The notes beneath the pieces were generated by a model, which had not been told where the DNA came from, ran no database searches, and saw only the letters and a program-made list of their open reading frames with translations. Both the position numbers and the translations under genes were made by a program. From Crocinitomicaceae bacterium (GTDB lineage: Bacteria > Bacteroidota > Bacteroidia > Flavobacteriales_D > Crocinitomicaceae), in NCBI GenBank assembly GCA_016708105.1, contig JADJGJ010000001.1:2356001-2420000 (forward strand): a stretch of 64,000 bases of DNA, read 5' to 3'. Positions 35,658-44,737 of this stretch are shown here, piece after piece (the stretch's first letter is position 1; the number at the start of each line of letters is the position of its first letter).

Positions 35658-37090
35658 TTCACGTTGAGTTTCTTTTCTAGATCTTCAAGATATCCTTTGA
35701 ATTGTTTATCTGTTTCAGCAAGGTTATTCACCGTGCGACAAGCATGTAAAACCGTTGCGTGATCTTTACCTCCGCATTGTGCACCAATACTTGCCAGAGA
35801 CCATTTAGTCATTTTCTTAGCGAAATACATTGCAATTTGTCTTGCCTGCACAACTTCACGTTTGCGCGTTTTAGATTTCAATAATTCAATTGGCAGGTTG
35901 AAATAATCACATACAATTTTGTGAATGTAATCCATGGACACTTCACGTGCAGTGTTTTTCACAAACTTGTCAATCATTTTTTTGGCAAGTTCAAGATTGA
36001 TGGCTTTTTTATTCAATGAAGCATGAGCAATCAAAGAAGTAAGCGCACCTTCCATTTCACGGATATTGGTATTAATGCTGTATGCAAGATATTCCAACAC
36101 ATCATCAGAAATTTCAACACCATTACCATAAATTTTTCTTTGCAGAATGGCAATTCTTGTTTCAAGACCCGGAGCTTGAACATCAGCAGAGAGCCCCCAT
36201 TTGAAACGAGACAGGAGTCTTTGCTCAATACCTTTCATTTCAACCGGTGGTTTATCAGCAGTAAGCACAATTTGTTTACCTGACTGGTGAAGGTGATTGA
36301 AAATATGGAAGAAAGCGTCTTGTGTTTTTTCTTTCCCTGCAAAAAATTCTACATCATCCAAAATCAAAACGTCCATCAGTTTATAAAAATTGATGAAGTC
36401 ATTGGTTGTATTGTTTTTGATTGAATCAATAAACTGTCTGGTGAATGTTTCAGCTTGTGTATATAAAACTGTTTTGTTTGGGAATTGATTTTTAATTCCA
36501 ATTCCAATTGCATGAGCAAGATGCGTTTTACCTAAACCAACACCTCCATATATAAGGAGTGGGTTAAATGCGGTACCACCAGGTTTATTTGCTACAGCAT
36601 AAGCAGCAGATCTGGCCAGACGATTGCAATCTCCTTCAATAAAATTGTCAAACGAGTAAGTAGGATTCAGGTTAGACTCAACATTAACTTTTTTCAGTCC
36701 GGGAATAACAAACGGGTTTCTAATTGGATTATCACCAATATTCAGTGGCATATTCACTGGTGTATTGGTAACATCTTGTTTGCTATTGGTTGGAAGCTTA
36801 ACCGTGTACGGAGTTTTTTTGTCCGAACTCCGATCCATAATGATGGAGTACTCCAGTTTAGCATCGGGACCAATTTCTTTTTTAATCACCTTTTTCAGGA
36901 GATCAATATAATGTTCTTCTAACCACTCGTAAAAAAAATGAGAAGGAACCTGCAATGTCAAAACCTTATTCTTGAATTTCACCGGAACAATTGGCTCAAA
37001 CCAGGTTTTAAAGCTTTGTAGGCTGATATTATCCTTTATAACTTTGAGGCAATCTTCCCAAATTGATTCATGGTTTTTTTTGTCTTTCAT
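35654..37090 (-). CDS. dnaA: Chromosomal replication initiator DnaA
   Basis: DnaA opens the origin. Domain I (residues 1-85) starts with IWEDCLKVIKDNISLQSFKTW. Domain III has Walker A YGGVGLGKTHLAHAIG, Walker B VLILDDVEFF, sensor I VLTADKPP and box VII LLSRFKWGLS. Domain IV carries the DNA-binding GGKDHATVLHACRTV signature. The 478-residue length is normal. A near-consensus -7 (AATATTTG) is at 37154-37161 with an overlapping inverted repeat GTGAA-N6-TTCAC. No DnaA-box cluster was recognised in the adjacent spacer, so oriC is not placed here. Confidence 0.97.
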   Translation of the reverse strand: MKDKKNHESIWEDCLKVIKDNISLQSFKTWFEPIVPVKFKNKVLTLQVPSHFFYEWLEEHYIDLLKKVIKKEIGPDAKLEYSIIMDRSSDKKTPYTVKLPTNSKQDVTNTPVNMPLNIGDNPIRNPFVIPGLKKVNVESNLNPTYSFDNFIEGDCNRLARSAAYAVANKPGGTAFNPLLIYGGVGLGKTHLAHAIGIGIKNQFPNKTVLYTQAETFTRQFIDSIKNNTTNDFINFYKLMDVLILDDVEFFAGKEKTQDAFFHIFNHLHQSGKQIVLTADKPPVEMKGIEQRLLSRFKWGLSADVQAPGLETRIAILQRKIYGNGVEISDDVLEYLAYSINTNIREMEGALTSLIAHASLNKKAINLELAKKMIDKFVKNTAREVSMDYIHKIVCDYFNLPIELLKSKTRKREVVQARQIAMYFAKKMTKWSLASIGAQCGGKDHATVLHACRTVNNLAETDKQFKGYLEDLEKKLNVN

Positions 37091-37462
37091 TCAGGTAAGG
37101 GGTTAGTATTAATTTCTTTCGCCGGTTGATTCTTTGTTGAAAAAATCAGTGAACAAATATTCACATAAAAAAGTTATAAAAAAAATTTTTTGGAGGTTGT
37201 TTTTTAAAAAAATTTTACTTCGTGTTAATGTAAAATTTCACAGACTTTTTTTTGGGTTTTCTTTGGATTAATTATAAATATTACTATGTAGAGTACTTTC
37301 CTATACATTCATTTAGTATGATGCAAACCATATCAGGCGCTGACATTCATCAGGCAGATCAATTTGAACCAAAAAGTGTCAACTGAAATTGCTTTGAAAA
37401 ATCTACCATGTTGGTATAACTAATATATTTGATACCCATACCTTTCACAAGATACAAATATA
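37091..37462. other. Gene-free divergent spacer upstream of dnaA
   Basis: These 372 bases are very AT-rich (long A and T runs near 37165-37215). They contain the inverted repeat 37149-37164 and a full -7 element TATATTTG at 37424-37431 facing the thioesterase gene. I looked for TTATCCACA-like boxes and saw none close to consensus. No open frame has coding character. Confidence 0.5.
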
Positions 37463-37867
37463 ATGTACACATACAACACACAAATCAGAATTCGTTACAG
37501 TGAAACTGATCGCATGGGTTACTGTTACTACGGAAACTACGCTCAGTTTTTTGAAATTGGCAGAGTTGAAACCTTGCGTTCGCTTGGTATAAGTTATAAA
37601 GAATTAGAAGATCAAGGTATCATGTTACCTGTTTTAGATTATCAGGTGCGCTTTTTAAAACCGGCATTTTATGATGATTTGTTGACAATCAAAACAACGA
37701 TTTCAAAATTGCCCTCAGCACGCATTGTATTTGATTATGAAATTTTGAATGAAAACAACGTGCTAATTTCAACTGCACAAACTACATTGGTTTTTATTCA
37801 GGATAAAACGATGAAACCATGCATGGTTCCTCAACATCTGCTTGAAAAAATCAAGCCGTTTTTTTGA
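37463..37867 (+). CDS. YbgC-family acyl-CoA thioesterase
   Basis: The 134-residue hot-dog protein shows IRYSETDRMGYCYYGNYAQF (the catalytic Asp/Tyr region of 4-hydroxybenzoyl-CoA-thioesterase-like enzymes), GISYKELEDQGIMLPVLDY and RFLKPAFYDDLLTIKTTISK. Members hydrolyse acyl-CoA or acyl-ACP esters; the substrate is not evident. Cytoplasmic. It starts its own unit with a -7 at 37424-37431. Confidence 0.88.
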   Translation: MYTYNTQIRIRYSETDRMGYCYYGNYAQFFEIGRVETLRSLGISYKELEDQGIMLPVLDYQVRFLKPAFYDDLLTIKTTISKLPSARIVFDYEILNENNVLISTAQTTLVFIQDKTMKPCMVPQHLLEKIKPFF

Positions 37868-37875
37868 AAGTTAGA

Positions 37876-38175
37876 TTAGATGTCTGTGCAGGTGAAGGTA
37901 AAATTGTCTAGACTGGTCGTGTCTTTTTTGTTCTGATAATGCTGCTCAATGGTGAACTCCTCATCATCTGATGGTTTGATACACTGGCTTTCCATCTTCA
38001 CCGTATCATCTACATACAATATCTGGTTTGAATAGGTAGTTGTAACTTCTTGTTCTCCATTTAATGTTTGCTCAATGGTAGTGACAGTAAAACTATAAGA
38101 GCATTTTTTGCACTTTTCGCAAGAAGGTAAAAGAAAAATAAAAGCGAGTATAAAAAAGGCAGACTGACGTCGCAT
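37876..38175 (-). CDS. Small Cys-containing lipoprotein
   Basis: ATG 38173-38175 gives 99 residues; six upstream codons are less likely to be used. Lipobox LPSC (Cys19) is followed by EKCKKCSYSFTVTTIEQ. Four cysteines in the mature chain (CEKCKKC, plus QCIKP and FTCTDI) may bind metal or form disulfides. The remainder is Thr/Glu-rich strands. No family recognised. It is convergent with the YbgC gene. Confidence 0.65.
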   Translation of the reverse strand: MRRQSAFFILAFIFLLPSCEKCKKCSYSFTVTTIEQTLNGEQEVTTTYSNQILYVDDTVKMESQCIKPSDDEEFTIEQHYQNKKDTTSLDNFTFTCTDI

Positions 38176-38180
38176 AGTTT

Positions 38181-38198
38181 TAAATTTGTTCAAAGATA
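38181..38198. promoter_or_regulatory. Two interleaved opposed -7 elements
   Basis: TAAATTTG (38181-38188, plus strand) would serve the MnmD-like gene. Minus-strand TATCTTTG (38198-38191) would serve the lipoprotein gene at 37876-38175. Both match TAnnTTTG and they lie two bases apart, so the two units should compete or share start sites. No well-spaced TTG is seen for either. Confidence 0.4.
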
Positions 38199-38206
38199 TA
38201 AAACTA

Positions 38207-38884
38207 ATGATTCGAAAAATTATTGTAACAGACGATAATTCAAAATCAATTTACGTTGAATCACTGAATGAAACGTATCACTCAACACACGGCGCATTGC
38301 AAGAGGCGCAGCATGTTTTTATTGAACATGGTCTAAAATCTACCCAATTAAAAAAGAATGTTAAAATATTTGAAATGGGATTTGGCACCGGCCTCAACGC
38401 CATACTCACCATCATCTACTGTTTAGAAAATAATTTACCGCTATATTATATAGGCGTAGAAAAATATCCGTTGAGTCAAATTGAAATTGAGCAAGTCAAT
38501 TCAACCCATTTACCAGAATTGAAAAAATTTTCCGCGCTTTACAAACTGATTCACGCCTCACCCTATAACCAGGATGTTGAACTTGCTCCTAATATCATCT
38601 TAAAAAAAATTCATGCTGATGTTCGTTCTATTGAATTGCCCCTAAATTTTTTCACGCTTATATATTATGATGCATTCGGACCAAAAATTCAACCTGACTT
38701 ATGGAGTGCCGAATTGATGAAAAAAATGTATGAGTCATTAGCGTCACAAGGAAAGTTAGTCACCTACTGCGCCCAAGGACAATTCAGACGCAACCTCAAA
38801 GAAGCGGGATTCATGGTTGAAAGGTTAGCCGGGCCAATAGGGAAAAGAGAAATAACCTCTGCCACCAAATCATCTGAACTTTAA
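38207..38884 (+). CDS. MnmD-like tRNA methyltransferase (MnmC N-domain family)
   Basis: The 225-residue protein starts at ATG 38207; a TTG at 38186 is possible but overlaps the opposite promoter. It has the family pattern SIYVESLNETYHSTHGALQE, then the SAM-binding FEMGFGTGLNAILTII, and LIYYDAFGPKIQPDLW with GKLVTYCAQGQFRRNLKEAG. MnmD/MnmC N-domain completes mnm5(s2)U at tRNA wobble positions. No MnmC FAD domain is present, so it is the stand-alone type. Confidence 0.85.
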   Translation: MIRKIIVTDDNSKSIYVESLNETYHSTHGALQEAQHVFIEHGLKSTQLKKNVKIFEMGFGTGLNAILTIIYCLENNLPLYYIGVEKYPLSQIEIEQVNSTHLPELKKFSALYKLIHASPYNQDVELAPNIILKKIHADVRSIELPLNFFTLIYYDAFGPKIQPDLWSAELMKKMYESLASQGKLVTYCAQGQFRRNLKEAGFMVERLAGPIGKREITSATKSSEL

Positions 38885-38919
38885 TTTATACTTTTACACC
38901 AACAAACCAAACCTGTATC

Positions 38920-39669
38920 ATGGAATTTGAAGCACTCCTCACCGTTGACGGATTAATTGGATTATTCACACTTACTCTACTTGAACTTGTTTTAGGTATT
39001 GACAATATTGTATTTATTTCCATTATTGCTTCAAGACTTCCTGAGAAAGAACAACCCAAAGCAAGAAACATTGGCTTACTGCTGGCTATGTTCATGCGCA
39101 TTGGTTTATTGTTTGGCATCACGTGGGTAATTGGTTTGAAAGAGCCTTTCTTTACTTTATTTGAGCATGGTTTTTCTGGCAGAGACCTTATATTAATATG
39201 CGGTGGATTATTCCTCATGTATAAAAGCACCACTGAAATTCACAAAAAAATTACCGTACTGGAAGATGAAGAACAAGAGGTGAAAAAGAAAAAAGGAAAT
39301 TTGGTTTCCATTGTTCTGCAGATTGTTTTAATTGACATAGTTTTTTCTTTTGATTCTGTTTTGACTGCTGTTGGACTTACTGATATCATTCTGGTCATGA
39401 TTCTTGCTGTCATTATTTCAATCATAATCATGATGTTGTTTGCAAGCAAAATTGCCGGTTTTGTAAATAAATATCCTGCCATTAAAATGCTTGCTCTTTC
39501 ATTCTTACTCATGATTGGTTTAATGCTCATTATTGAAGGCATCAATGATCCTAATATTCACATTCCAAAAGGATATATTTATTTTGGTATGGCTTATGCC
39601 CTTGGTGTAGAATTACTCAATATGCGTGCCCGCAAAAAAAGAGGTGATCATGGACAGGGACATCATTAA
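38920..39669 (+). CDS. TerC-family integral membrane protein
   Basis: The 249-residue protein has about seven membrane helices and the TerC signature LELVLGIDNIVFISIIASRL near residue 20. LVSIVLQIVLIDIVFSFDSV follows (second Asp pair), with GYIYFGMAYALGVELLNM at the end. TerC proteins are linked to metal-ion handling and envelope protein maturation; the bacterial family includes Mn exporters. It overlaps ligA by 20 bases, so the two genes are coupled. Confidence 0.9.
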   Translation: MEFEALLTVDGLIGLFTLTLLELVLGIDNIVFISIIASRLPEKEQPKARNIGLLLAMFMRIGLLFGITWVIGLKEPFFTLFEHGFSGRDLILICGGLFLMYKSTTEIHKKITVLEDEEQEVKKKKGNLVSIVLQIVLIDIVFSFDSVLTAVGLTDIILVMILAVIISIIIMMLFASKIAGFVNKYPAIKMLALSFLLMIGLMLIIEGINDPNIHIPKGYIYFGMAYALGVELLNMRARKKRGDHGQGHH

Positions 39670-41662
39670 AAAAAGAATTGAAGAACTTTCCGCAAGTATC
39701 AATGAGCACAATTATCTTTATTATGTAAAAAGTGCTCCGGTCATTAGTGACTATGACTTTGATATGCTACTCAAAGAATTGGAGCAACTTGAACGTGGGT
39801 ATCCAGAATTCGCTCATGACAACAGTCCGACAAAACGAGTTGGTGGTGATATCACAAAAAAATTTGAAACGGTTGCGCACCGCTTCCCAATGCTTTCTCT
39901 TTCCAATACGTATTCTATGGAAGAAATTCTGGATTGGGAACAGCGCATTAAAAAAATTTCAGGACATACAATACGATATGTGTGTGAGTTAAAATATGAT
40001 GGAGTTGCCATTGGAATTCGCTACATAAATGGAGAACTACACAAAGCCGTTACACGCGGTGATGGCACCGTGGGTGAAGACATCACAACCAATGTGCGCA
40101 CCATTAAAACAATACCCCTCCACTTGCGGGGTGATTTTCCGGATGATTTTGAAATACGCGGTGAAATTTTTTTTCCACTCATCAACTTCAACAAAGTTAA
40201 TGAAGAGCGCATGGCAAAAGGCGAACCTCTTTTTGCCAATCCAAGAAATTCAGCATCAGGTACACTTAAATCACAAGACTCATCTGTTGTAGCAAAACGT
40301 GGATTAGATTGTTACCTCTATGGTGTCTACGGAAATAATTTAAACCTGAAATCACATTCAGAAGCAGTAAAAAAAGCTGGCACTTGGGGATTTAAAATTC
40401 CGGATGAAAAAAAGAACATGATTCATCTTGCACATTCAGTTGAAGAAATTATGGAGTTCATCAATTATTGGGAAAATGAACGAGATAATCTACCCTTTGA
40501 AATTGACGGATGTGTAATTAAAGTAGATGAGTATAGCGTACAAGACGAATTAGGATTTACCGCCAAAAGTCCGCGTTGGGCAATTGCATATAAATATAAA
40601 GCAGAAAAAGCAGAAACTTTGTTGCGTGAAATTACTTACCAAGTTGGGCGTACAGGCGCAATTACACCTGTAGCTAATCTTGAACCTGTTTTGCTTGCAG
40701 GTACCACGGTAAAACGCGCCTCATTGCATAATGCTGATCAAGTTCAAAAACTTGATTTGCATGAAGGGGATTATGTCTATGTAGAAAAAGGCGGTGAAAT
40801 CATTCCAAAAATTGTTGGCGTAAATTTTGAAAAAAGAAAATCAGGTGCGGATGTAGTCAACTACATTGAACAATGCCCCGAGTGCGGAACACCCCTTGTG
40901 AGAAATGAAGGAGAAGCCCAACATTATTGTCCAAATGAACATGGTTGCCCACCCCAGATTAAAGGAAAAATTGAACACTTCATCAGTCGTAAAGCCATGA
41001 ACATTGATGGTTTGGGACCAGAAACCATTGAACTGTTATACAACAAAGGGCTCATAAAAAATTATGCTGATTTATACTCCTTAACCTTTGATCAAGTAGT
41101 TGACCTTGACAGAATGGCTGACAAATCTGCATCCAATTTAGTACTTGGAATTAAGGCTTCGTGCGCTGTTCCGTTTGATCGTGTTTTATTTGCACTAGGA
41201 ATTAGACACGTAGGTGAAACGGTTGCAAAAAAATTGGCCAGACATTTCAAGTCAATTCAAAATCTGCAACAAGCCGGCCTTGAAGAATTAATTGCTGTAG
41301 ATGAAATTGGTGAAAAAATTGCACAGAGCATTCAGAGTTTTTTTGCCATAGAAAGCAACCGGCAGATCATTGATAAACTTAGACAGGCAGGAGTTCAACT
41401 TGAATTAGATCAAATTGAACCAACAGGTAACCTACTTGATGGAAAGACCTTTGTTATATCAGGAGTATTTCAAAAAGTGAGCCGTGAAAAACTAGCCGTA
41501 TTAATAGAACAAAACGGCGGAAAAAATACAGGATCAGTATCTGCCAAAACAAATTATTTGGTGGCAGGCGCCAATATGGGTCCGGCAAAATTAGCCAAGG
41601 CACAACAACTAGGTATCACCATCATTTCTGAAGATGAATTTTTACACATGATTTCCGCATGA
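39650..41662 (+). CDS. ligA: NAD-dependent DNA ligase
   Basis: LigA seals nicks with NAD. From ATG 39650 the protein has 670 residues. Active-site Lys115 lies in the CELKYDGVAIGIRY motif. Zinc-finger cysteines (CPECGTPLVRNEGEAQHYCPNEHGCP), helix-hairpin-helix repeats and a C-terminal BRCT domain (LLDGKTFVISGVF) follow. An earlier ATG at 39626 would lie further inside TerC and is less family-like. It is followed at once by the DUF6913 gene (four-base overlap). Confidence 0.97.
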   Translation: MDRDIIKKRIEELSASINEHNYLYYVKSAPVISDYDFDMLLKELEQLERGYPEFAHDNSPTKRVGGDITKKFETVAHRFPMLSLSNTYSMEEILDWEQRIKKISGHTIRYVCELKYDGVAIGIRYINGELHKAVTRGDGTVGEDITTNVRTIKTIPLHLRGDFPDDFEIRGEIFFPLINFNKVNEERMAKGEPLFANPRNSASGTLKSQDSSVVAKRGLDCYLYGVYGNNLNLKSHSEAVKKAGTWGFKIPDEKKNMIHLAHSVEEIMEFINYWENERDNLPFEIDGCVIKVDEYSVQDELGFTAKSPRWAIAYKYKAEKAETLLREITYQVGRTGAITPVANLEPVLLAGTTVKRASLHNADQVQKLDLHEGDYVYVEKGGEIIPKIVGVNFEKRKSGADVVNYIEQCPECGTPLVRNEGEAQHYCPNEHGCPPQIKGKIEHFISRKAMNIDGLGPETIELLYNKGLIKNYADLYSLTFDQVVDLDRMADKSASNLVLGIKASCAVPFDRVLFALGIRHVGETVAKKLARHFKSIQNLQQAGLEELIAVDEIGEKIAQSIQSFFAIESNRQIIDKLRQAGVQLELDQIEPTGNLLDGKTFVISGVFQKVSREKLAVLIEQNGGKNTGSVSAKTNYLVAGANMGPAKLAKAQQLGITIISEDEFLHMISA

Positions 41663-42174
41663 GCCTAACAGATTCTTTTAAACAAAATTTCCTCAAGAAA
41701 AAAATTAAACCAACGGATCGTCGGTCGCAAATTATTTTGAAAAAACCTGAAGCCTTTTCAAAAATTCTCATCATCGCAGAAAAACTTGATGAAGAAATGA
41801 TGCAACAAATTGGCAAGGTGTTTTCACATGCTGAAATAAATTGCTGTTCATTGAGAAAAGAGAAAGAAGATCAATCAGGCAAATTCAGATATACCGTTCA
41901 TCCCTCAGACTTTAATTTAACAGGGAGATTAAAAAATGATAAATTAACAAAATTGCAATCCATTCAGTTTGATTTGACCATAGATTTGTCGGGTGATTCA
42001 GATTTGTTGAAATATTTCCTCTGCACAACAAAATCAAGTTTGATCATTGGAAAGATGGAGCATTTTGAGTCAGCATTGTATGATATTTTTCTGGATGCCG
42101 GTCAAAACAATCTGCAATTTATTGCCAATATTGAAAAACAATTAAACCAACTGCAACAGTATGCAAACAAGTAA
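41659..42174 (+). CDS. DUF6913-type protein between ligA and dapA
   Basis: The 171-residue protein starts with a basic helix (LKKKIKPTDRRSQIILKKPE), then ILIIAEKLDEEMMQQIGKVF and a central beta part, ending in an amphipathic helix. It matches by position and size the DUF6913 family that sits between ligA and dapA in Flavobacteriales. It overlaps both neighbours (4 and 14 bases), which shows a tightly coupled ligA-DUF6913-dapA operon. Function unknown; the tie to dapA hints at cell-wall or division, but this is only inference. Confidence 0.8.
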   Translation: MSLTDSFKQNFLKKKIKPTDRRSQIILKKPEAFSKILIIAEKLDEEMMQQIGKVFSHAEINCCSLRKEKEDQSGKFRYTVHPSDFNLTGRLKNDKLTKLQSIQFDLTIDLSGDSDLLKYFLCTTKSSLIIGKMEHFESALYDIFLDAGQNNLQFIANIEKQLNQLQQYANK

Positions 42175-43075
42175 ATTCAAAGGATTAGGAGTAGCAATGA
42201 TTACTCCCTTTAAATCAGACACCAGCATTGATTTCAGCGCACTGGAAAAGTTAACTGCTTTTTTAATTGAAGGCGGTGTAGATTATTTAGTTGTTCAAGG
42301 CACTACCGGAGAATCTCCCGTGCTATCTAAAGAAGAAAAGAAAGATGTTTTGGCTTGCGTTGCTGCAGTGAATGCGAAAAAATTACCTATAGTATACGGC
42401 GTTGGCGGCAATAATACAGCAGCCGTTGCTGAAACTTTATGTCAAGTAGACAACAAGGTTGTTGATGGTATTTTATCTGTATCACCTTACTATAATAAAC
42501 CAACTCAAGAAGGAATTTACCAGCATTATAAAATAGTAGCCGGTGCAACCTCGCTGCCTATTATACTATATAATGTACCCGGACGAACTTCATCCAATGT
42601 CTTGCCTGACACTACGCTTCGTTTGGCAAATGACTTTAAAAACATCATTGCCGTAAAAGAAGCATCAGGAAACATGGAACAAATTATGGATATCATACGC
42701 CGTAAACCTTCAGATTTCCTTGTAATTTCAGGAGATGACGGAATCACCTTGCCTATTATATCATCCGGAGGAGATGGTGTTATCTCTGTTATTGGAAATG
42801 CTTTTCCACACTCATTCAGTGCAATGGTACATGCAGCAATGAAAGATGATATGGAAACCGCCCGCAAACTTCATTATTTATTGTTCCCCATGGTTCCACT
42901 GCTTTTCTGTGAAGGAAATCCTGCCGGAATCAAAGAAGCGACAAAAGCGCTAGGCATTACTGAAAACACTGTAAGAATGCCACTTGTGAACGTTTCAGAA
43001 TCAACCCAAAGCAAGATTCATGAACTGACAAGTAACATTTGTAAGGCTTTCCCGTATGACCTTGTAAAAAAATAG
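42161..43075 (+). CDS. dapA: 4-hydroxy-tetrahydrodipicolinate synthase
   Basis: DapA condenses pyruvate with aspartate semialdehyde. The 304-residue TIM barrel has the Schiff-base Lys166 in IAVKEASGN, the GTTGESPVLSKEEK loop, and LYNVPGRTSSNVLPDTTLR with the catalytic Tyr. The start overlaps the DUF6913 gene by 14 bases. The next element is a -7 box (43076-43083) just past the stop. Confidence 0.97.
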   Translation: MQTSKFKGLGVAMITPFKSDTSIDFSALEKLTAFLIEGGVDYLVVQGTTGESPVLSKEEKKDVLACVAAVNAKKLPIVYGVGGNNTAAVAETLCQVDNKVVDGILSVSPYYNKPTQEGIYQHYKIVAGATSLPIILYNVPGRTSSNVLPDTTLRLANDFKNIIAVKEASGNMEQIMDIIRRKPSDFLVISGDDGITLPIISSGGDGVISVIGNAFPHSFSAMVHAAMKDDMETARKLHYLLFPMVPLLFCEGNPAGIKEATKALGITENTVRMPLVNVSESTQSKIHELTSNICKAFPYDLVKK

Positions 43076-43107
43076 TATATTTGCTCAAATACAAACACAA
43101 TCAGCAT

Positions 43108-43209
43108 TTAGTGATACATTCCTGCAATAGTCAATGCAGCAATCAAAACTAAAATGTAACCAATAAAAAAAGGGTGATTAACTGAGCGTGTTTGTGCATG
43201 GTGATTCAT
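43108..43209 (-). CDS. 33-residue membrane microprotein
   Basis: Read on the minus strand, ATG 43207-43209 opens 33 codons ending in TAA at 43108-43110. The product has a His-rich, polar N-terminus (NHHAQTRSVNHP) and one hydrophobic helix (FFIGYILVLIAALTIAGMY), ending in His. It looks like a real single-pass protein with basic residues on the inside, not random sequence. It lies in the 159-base gap between dapA and the next lipoprotein gene, opposite in strand to both. No ribosome-binding site is obvious, which is normal in this phylum. Function unknown. Confidence 0.5.
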   Translation of the reverse strand: MNHHAQTRSVNHPFFIGYILVLIAALTIAGMYH

Positions 43210-43234
43210 CTTAAAAAAAATAAATTAAGACAAA

Positions 43235-44122
43235 ATGAAAAAGAGACATGTATTCGTAGGATTTGCTGCTGTAGTTTTTGCAGGTACTCTTGTTGGGTGC
43301 GGCGGAAGTGATGATAGTGATGAAAACGTAATTGTGAAAGACACAACCCAAACCGTGGTAGAACCTGATCAACCAAAAGTTGAGTATGCCGTACCTACTC
43401 CAAACGAACTTTTTGAAATCATTAAAATTCAAGGCGGTGAACAACGTCCGGGTTTGGTTAATCCACTTGATAATCGCAGCAAATATGTTGACCTGAAATC
43501 AAAATCACTCAATTTTGGTGTATACTCAGCTGACCTTGCCTACATGAGTTGTTTTGGTGTTGGTACTGAATTCTTAAAATATTTCAAAGCCATAGAAGAA
43601 ATTGGAACAGAGCTTGGAATTGAAGGTGCATTTGATCAAGATTTGATGGACCGCATTGAAAATAACGAAGGTGATACTGATTCATTGTTCGCTATTTCTA
43701 ATGAGAGTTATTATGACAGCTATTTATACCTTGAAGAAAATGATAAAGGTGTTGAGTTGAGTTTAATTATGGCTGGTGGATACATTGAATCACTTTATAT
43801 TGTATGTAGCCTGGTTGAAAAATTTGAAGAGGGAGATCCGGTAATTGAAAAAATTGGTGACCAAAAATTAGTTTTGGAAAATTTATTGGATTTTATTCTT
43901 GAATATTCTGATGACCAAATGGTATCTGAAGTAATGGATGACCTCATTTCACTTAGTGAGGTATTTGAGACCAGCATGGAGTTTGAAGAGTCTGGTACAA
44001 GTATTGATAATAAGGAAGGAAAATTGATTTTGTCAGGTGGCGGATCATACAAAATGACAAAAAACGCACTTGAGAAAATCAAAGCTAAAGCTAAAGAACT
44101 GAGAGAAAAAATTATTAAATAG
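43235..44122 (+). CDS. Lipoprotein, probably surface-directed
   Basis: The 295-residue product has lipobox LVGC (Cys22) followed by GGSDDSDE, an acidic motif like the surface-export signal of Flavobacterium lipoproteins. The mature part is mainly helical and acidic (YKFDP-free stretch; VDLKSKSLNFGVYSADLAYM, GTELGIEGAFDQDLMDRIEN) and ends in a basic coiled-coil helix (KIKAKAKELREKIIK). No family recognised. The next gene is seven bases downstream; the two are likely co-transcribed. Confidence 0.75.
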   Translation: MKKRHVFVGFAAVVFAGTLVGCGGSDDSDENVIVKDTTQTVVEPDQPKVEYAVPTPNELFEIIKIQGGEQRPGLVNPLDNRSKYVDLKSKSLNFGVYSADLAYMSCFGVGTEFLKYFKAIEEIGTELGIEGAFDQDLMDRIENNEGDTDSLFAISNESYYDSYLYLEENDKGVELSLIMAGGYIESLYIVCSLVEKFEEGDPVIEKIGDQKLVLENLLDFILEYSDDQMVSEVMDDLISLSEVFETSMEFEESGTSIDNKEGKLILSGGGSYKMTKNALEKIKAKAKELREKIIK

Positions 44123-44128
44123 TGTATT

Positions 44129-44659
44129 ATGAAAAGAGCAATTGTATTAGGATCGGCGCTGGTGACATTCATAGTTTTTCAGGCGTATTCACAATGCCAG
44201 AAAACACATTATTTCTGCACCGCTAAATTGTCTAAAGAAGAACAAGCTGAATACTGGAACCTCAACAACCAATCTCAAAGTGCGGTGTTTGCAAAAGGTG
44301 AAGTATATGAAATGAGTTTTATCGCTTACAAAGGATATGATTATCGTTTGACTGTGTGTACTGATATTGCTGAAGGAGGTGACGCTGTTATGTTTGAACT
44401 TCTGCAAGATGAAGTGGTGCGCGTAAAAGATGATTATGGTAATACAAACATCAAAAAAACCAAAGAATCAATCTACAAAAATGCAGATGATGGAAGCAAA
44501 CCAAGCATTTCTTTTACTACAGATAAAACAAAAAAAATCTATGTAAAAGTGAACGTACCATCTACCGGCACAAGCAAAGACAAAACGCTGGGAAAAACTG
44601 AGAATGTATGCGTTGGCGTGCTCATTGAGCATAAAGAAGCTGCTGACCTTGGGTTTTAA
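44129..44659 (+). CDS. Exported protein of unknown function
   Basis: The 176-residue protein has a signal peptide (KRAIVLGSALVTFIVFQAYS) and no lipobox. The mature part has four Cys (QCQKTHYFCTAKL, CTDIAEGG, CVGVLIE) and a beta-rich body with a KGEVYEMSFIAYKGYDYRLT stretch. It follows the lipoprotein gene after six bases and precedes the terminator at 44682-44713. Function unknown. Confidence 0.72.
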   Translation: MKRAIVLGSALVTFIVFQAYSQCQKTHYFCTAKLSKEEQAEYWNLNNQSQSAVFAKGEVYEMSFIAYKGYDYRLTVCTDIAEGGDAVMFELLQDEVVRVKDDYGNTNIKKTKESIYKNADDGSKPSISFTTDKTKKIYVKVNVPSTGTSKDKTLGKTENVCVGVLIEHKEAADLGF

Positions 44660-44681
44660 TTCACAGACTAAAATTTTTGAG

Positions 44682-44713
44682 AACCGTTTCGGAAAAAATC
44701 CGGAGCGGTTTTT
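44682..44713 (+). terminator. Intrinsic terminator of the 43235-44659 unit
   Basis: AACCGTTTCGGA / TCCGGAGCGGTT (two G-T pairs) with a six-A loop is followed by TTTTTC, 22 bases past the stop codon. Confidence 0.8.
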
Positions 44714-44737
44714 CATTTTATAAGAGAGCAACAAACC

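Noticed and set aside
37091..37462. Chromosomal origin next to dnaA
   Set aside because: AT-rich sequence is present but no DnaA-box cluster was recognised; GC-skew analysis would be needed.
43211..43444. 77-codon minus-strand open frame
   Set aside because: Antisense to the start of the lipoprotein gene at 43235, which has a clear signal and lipobox.
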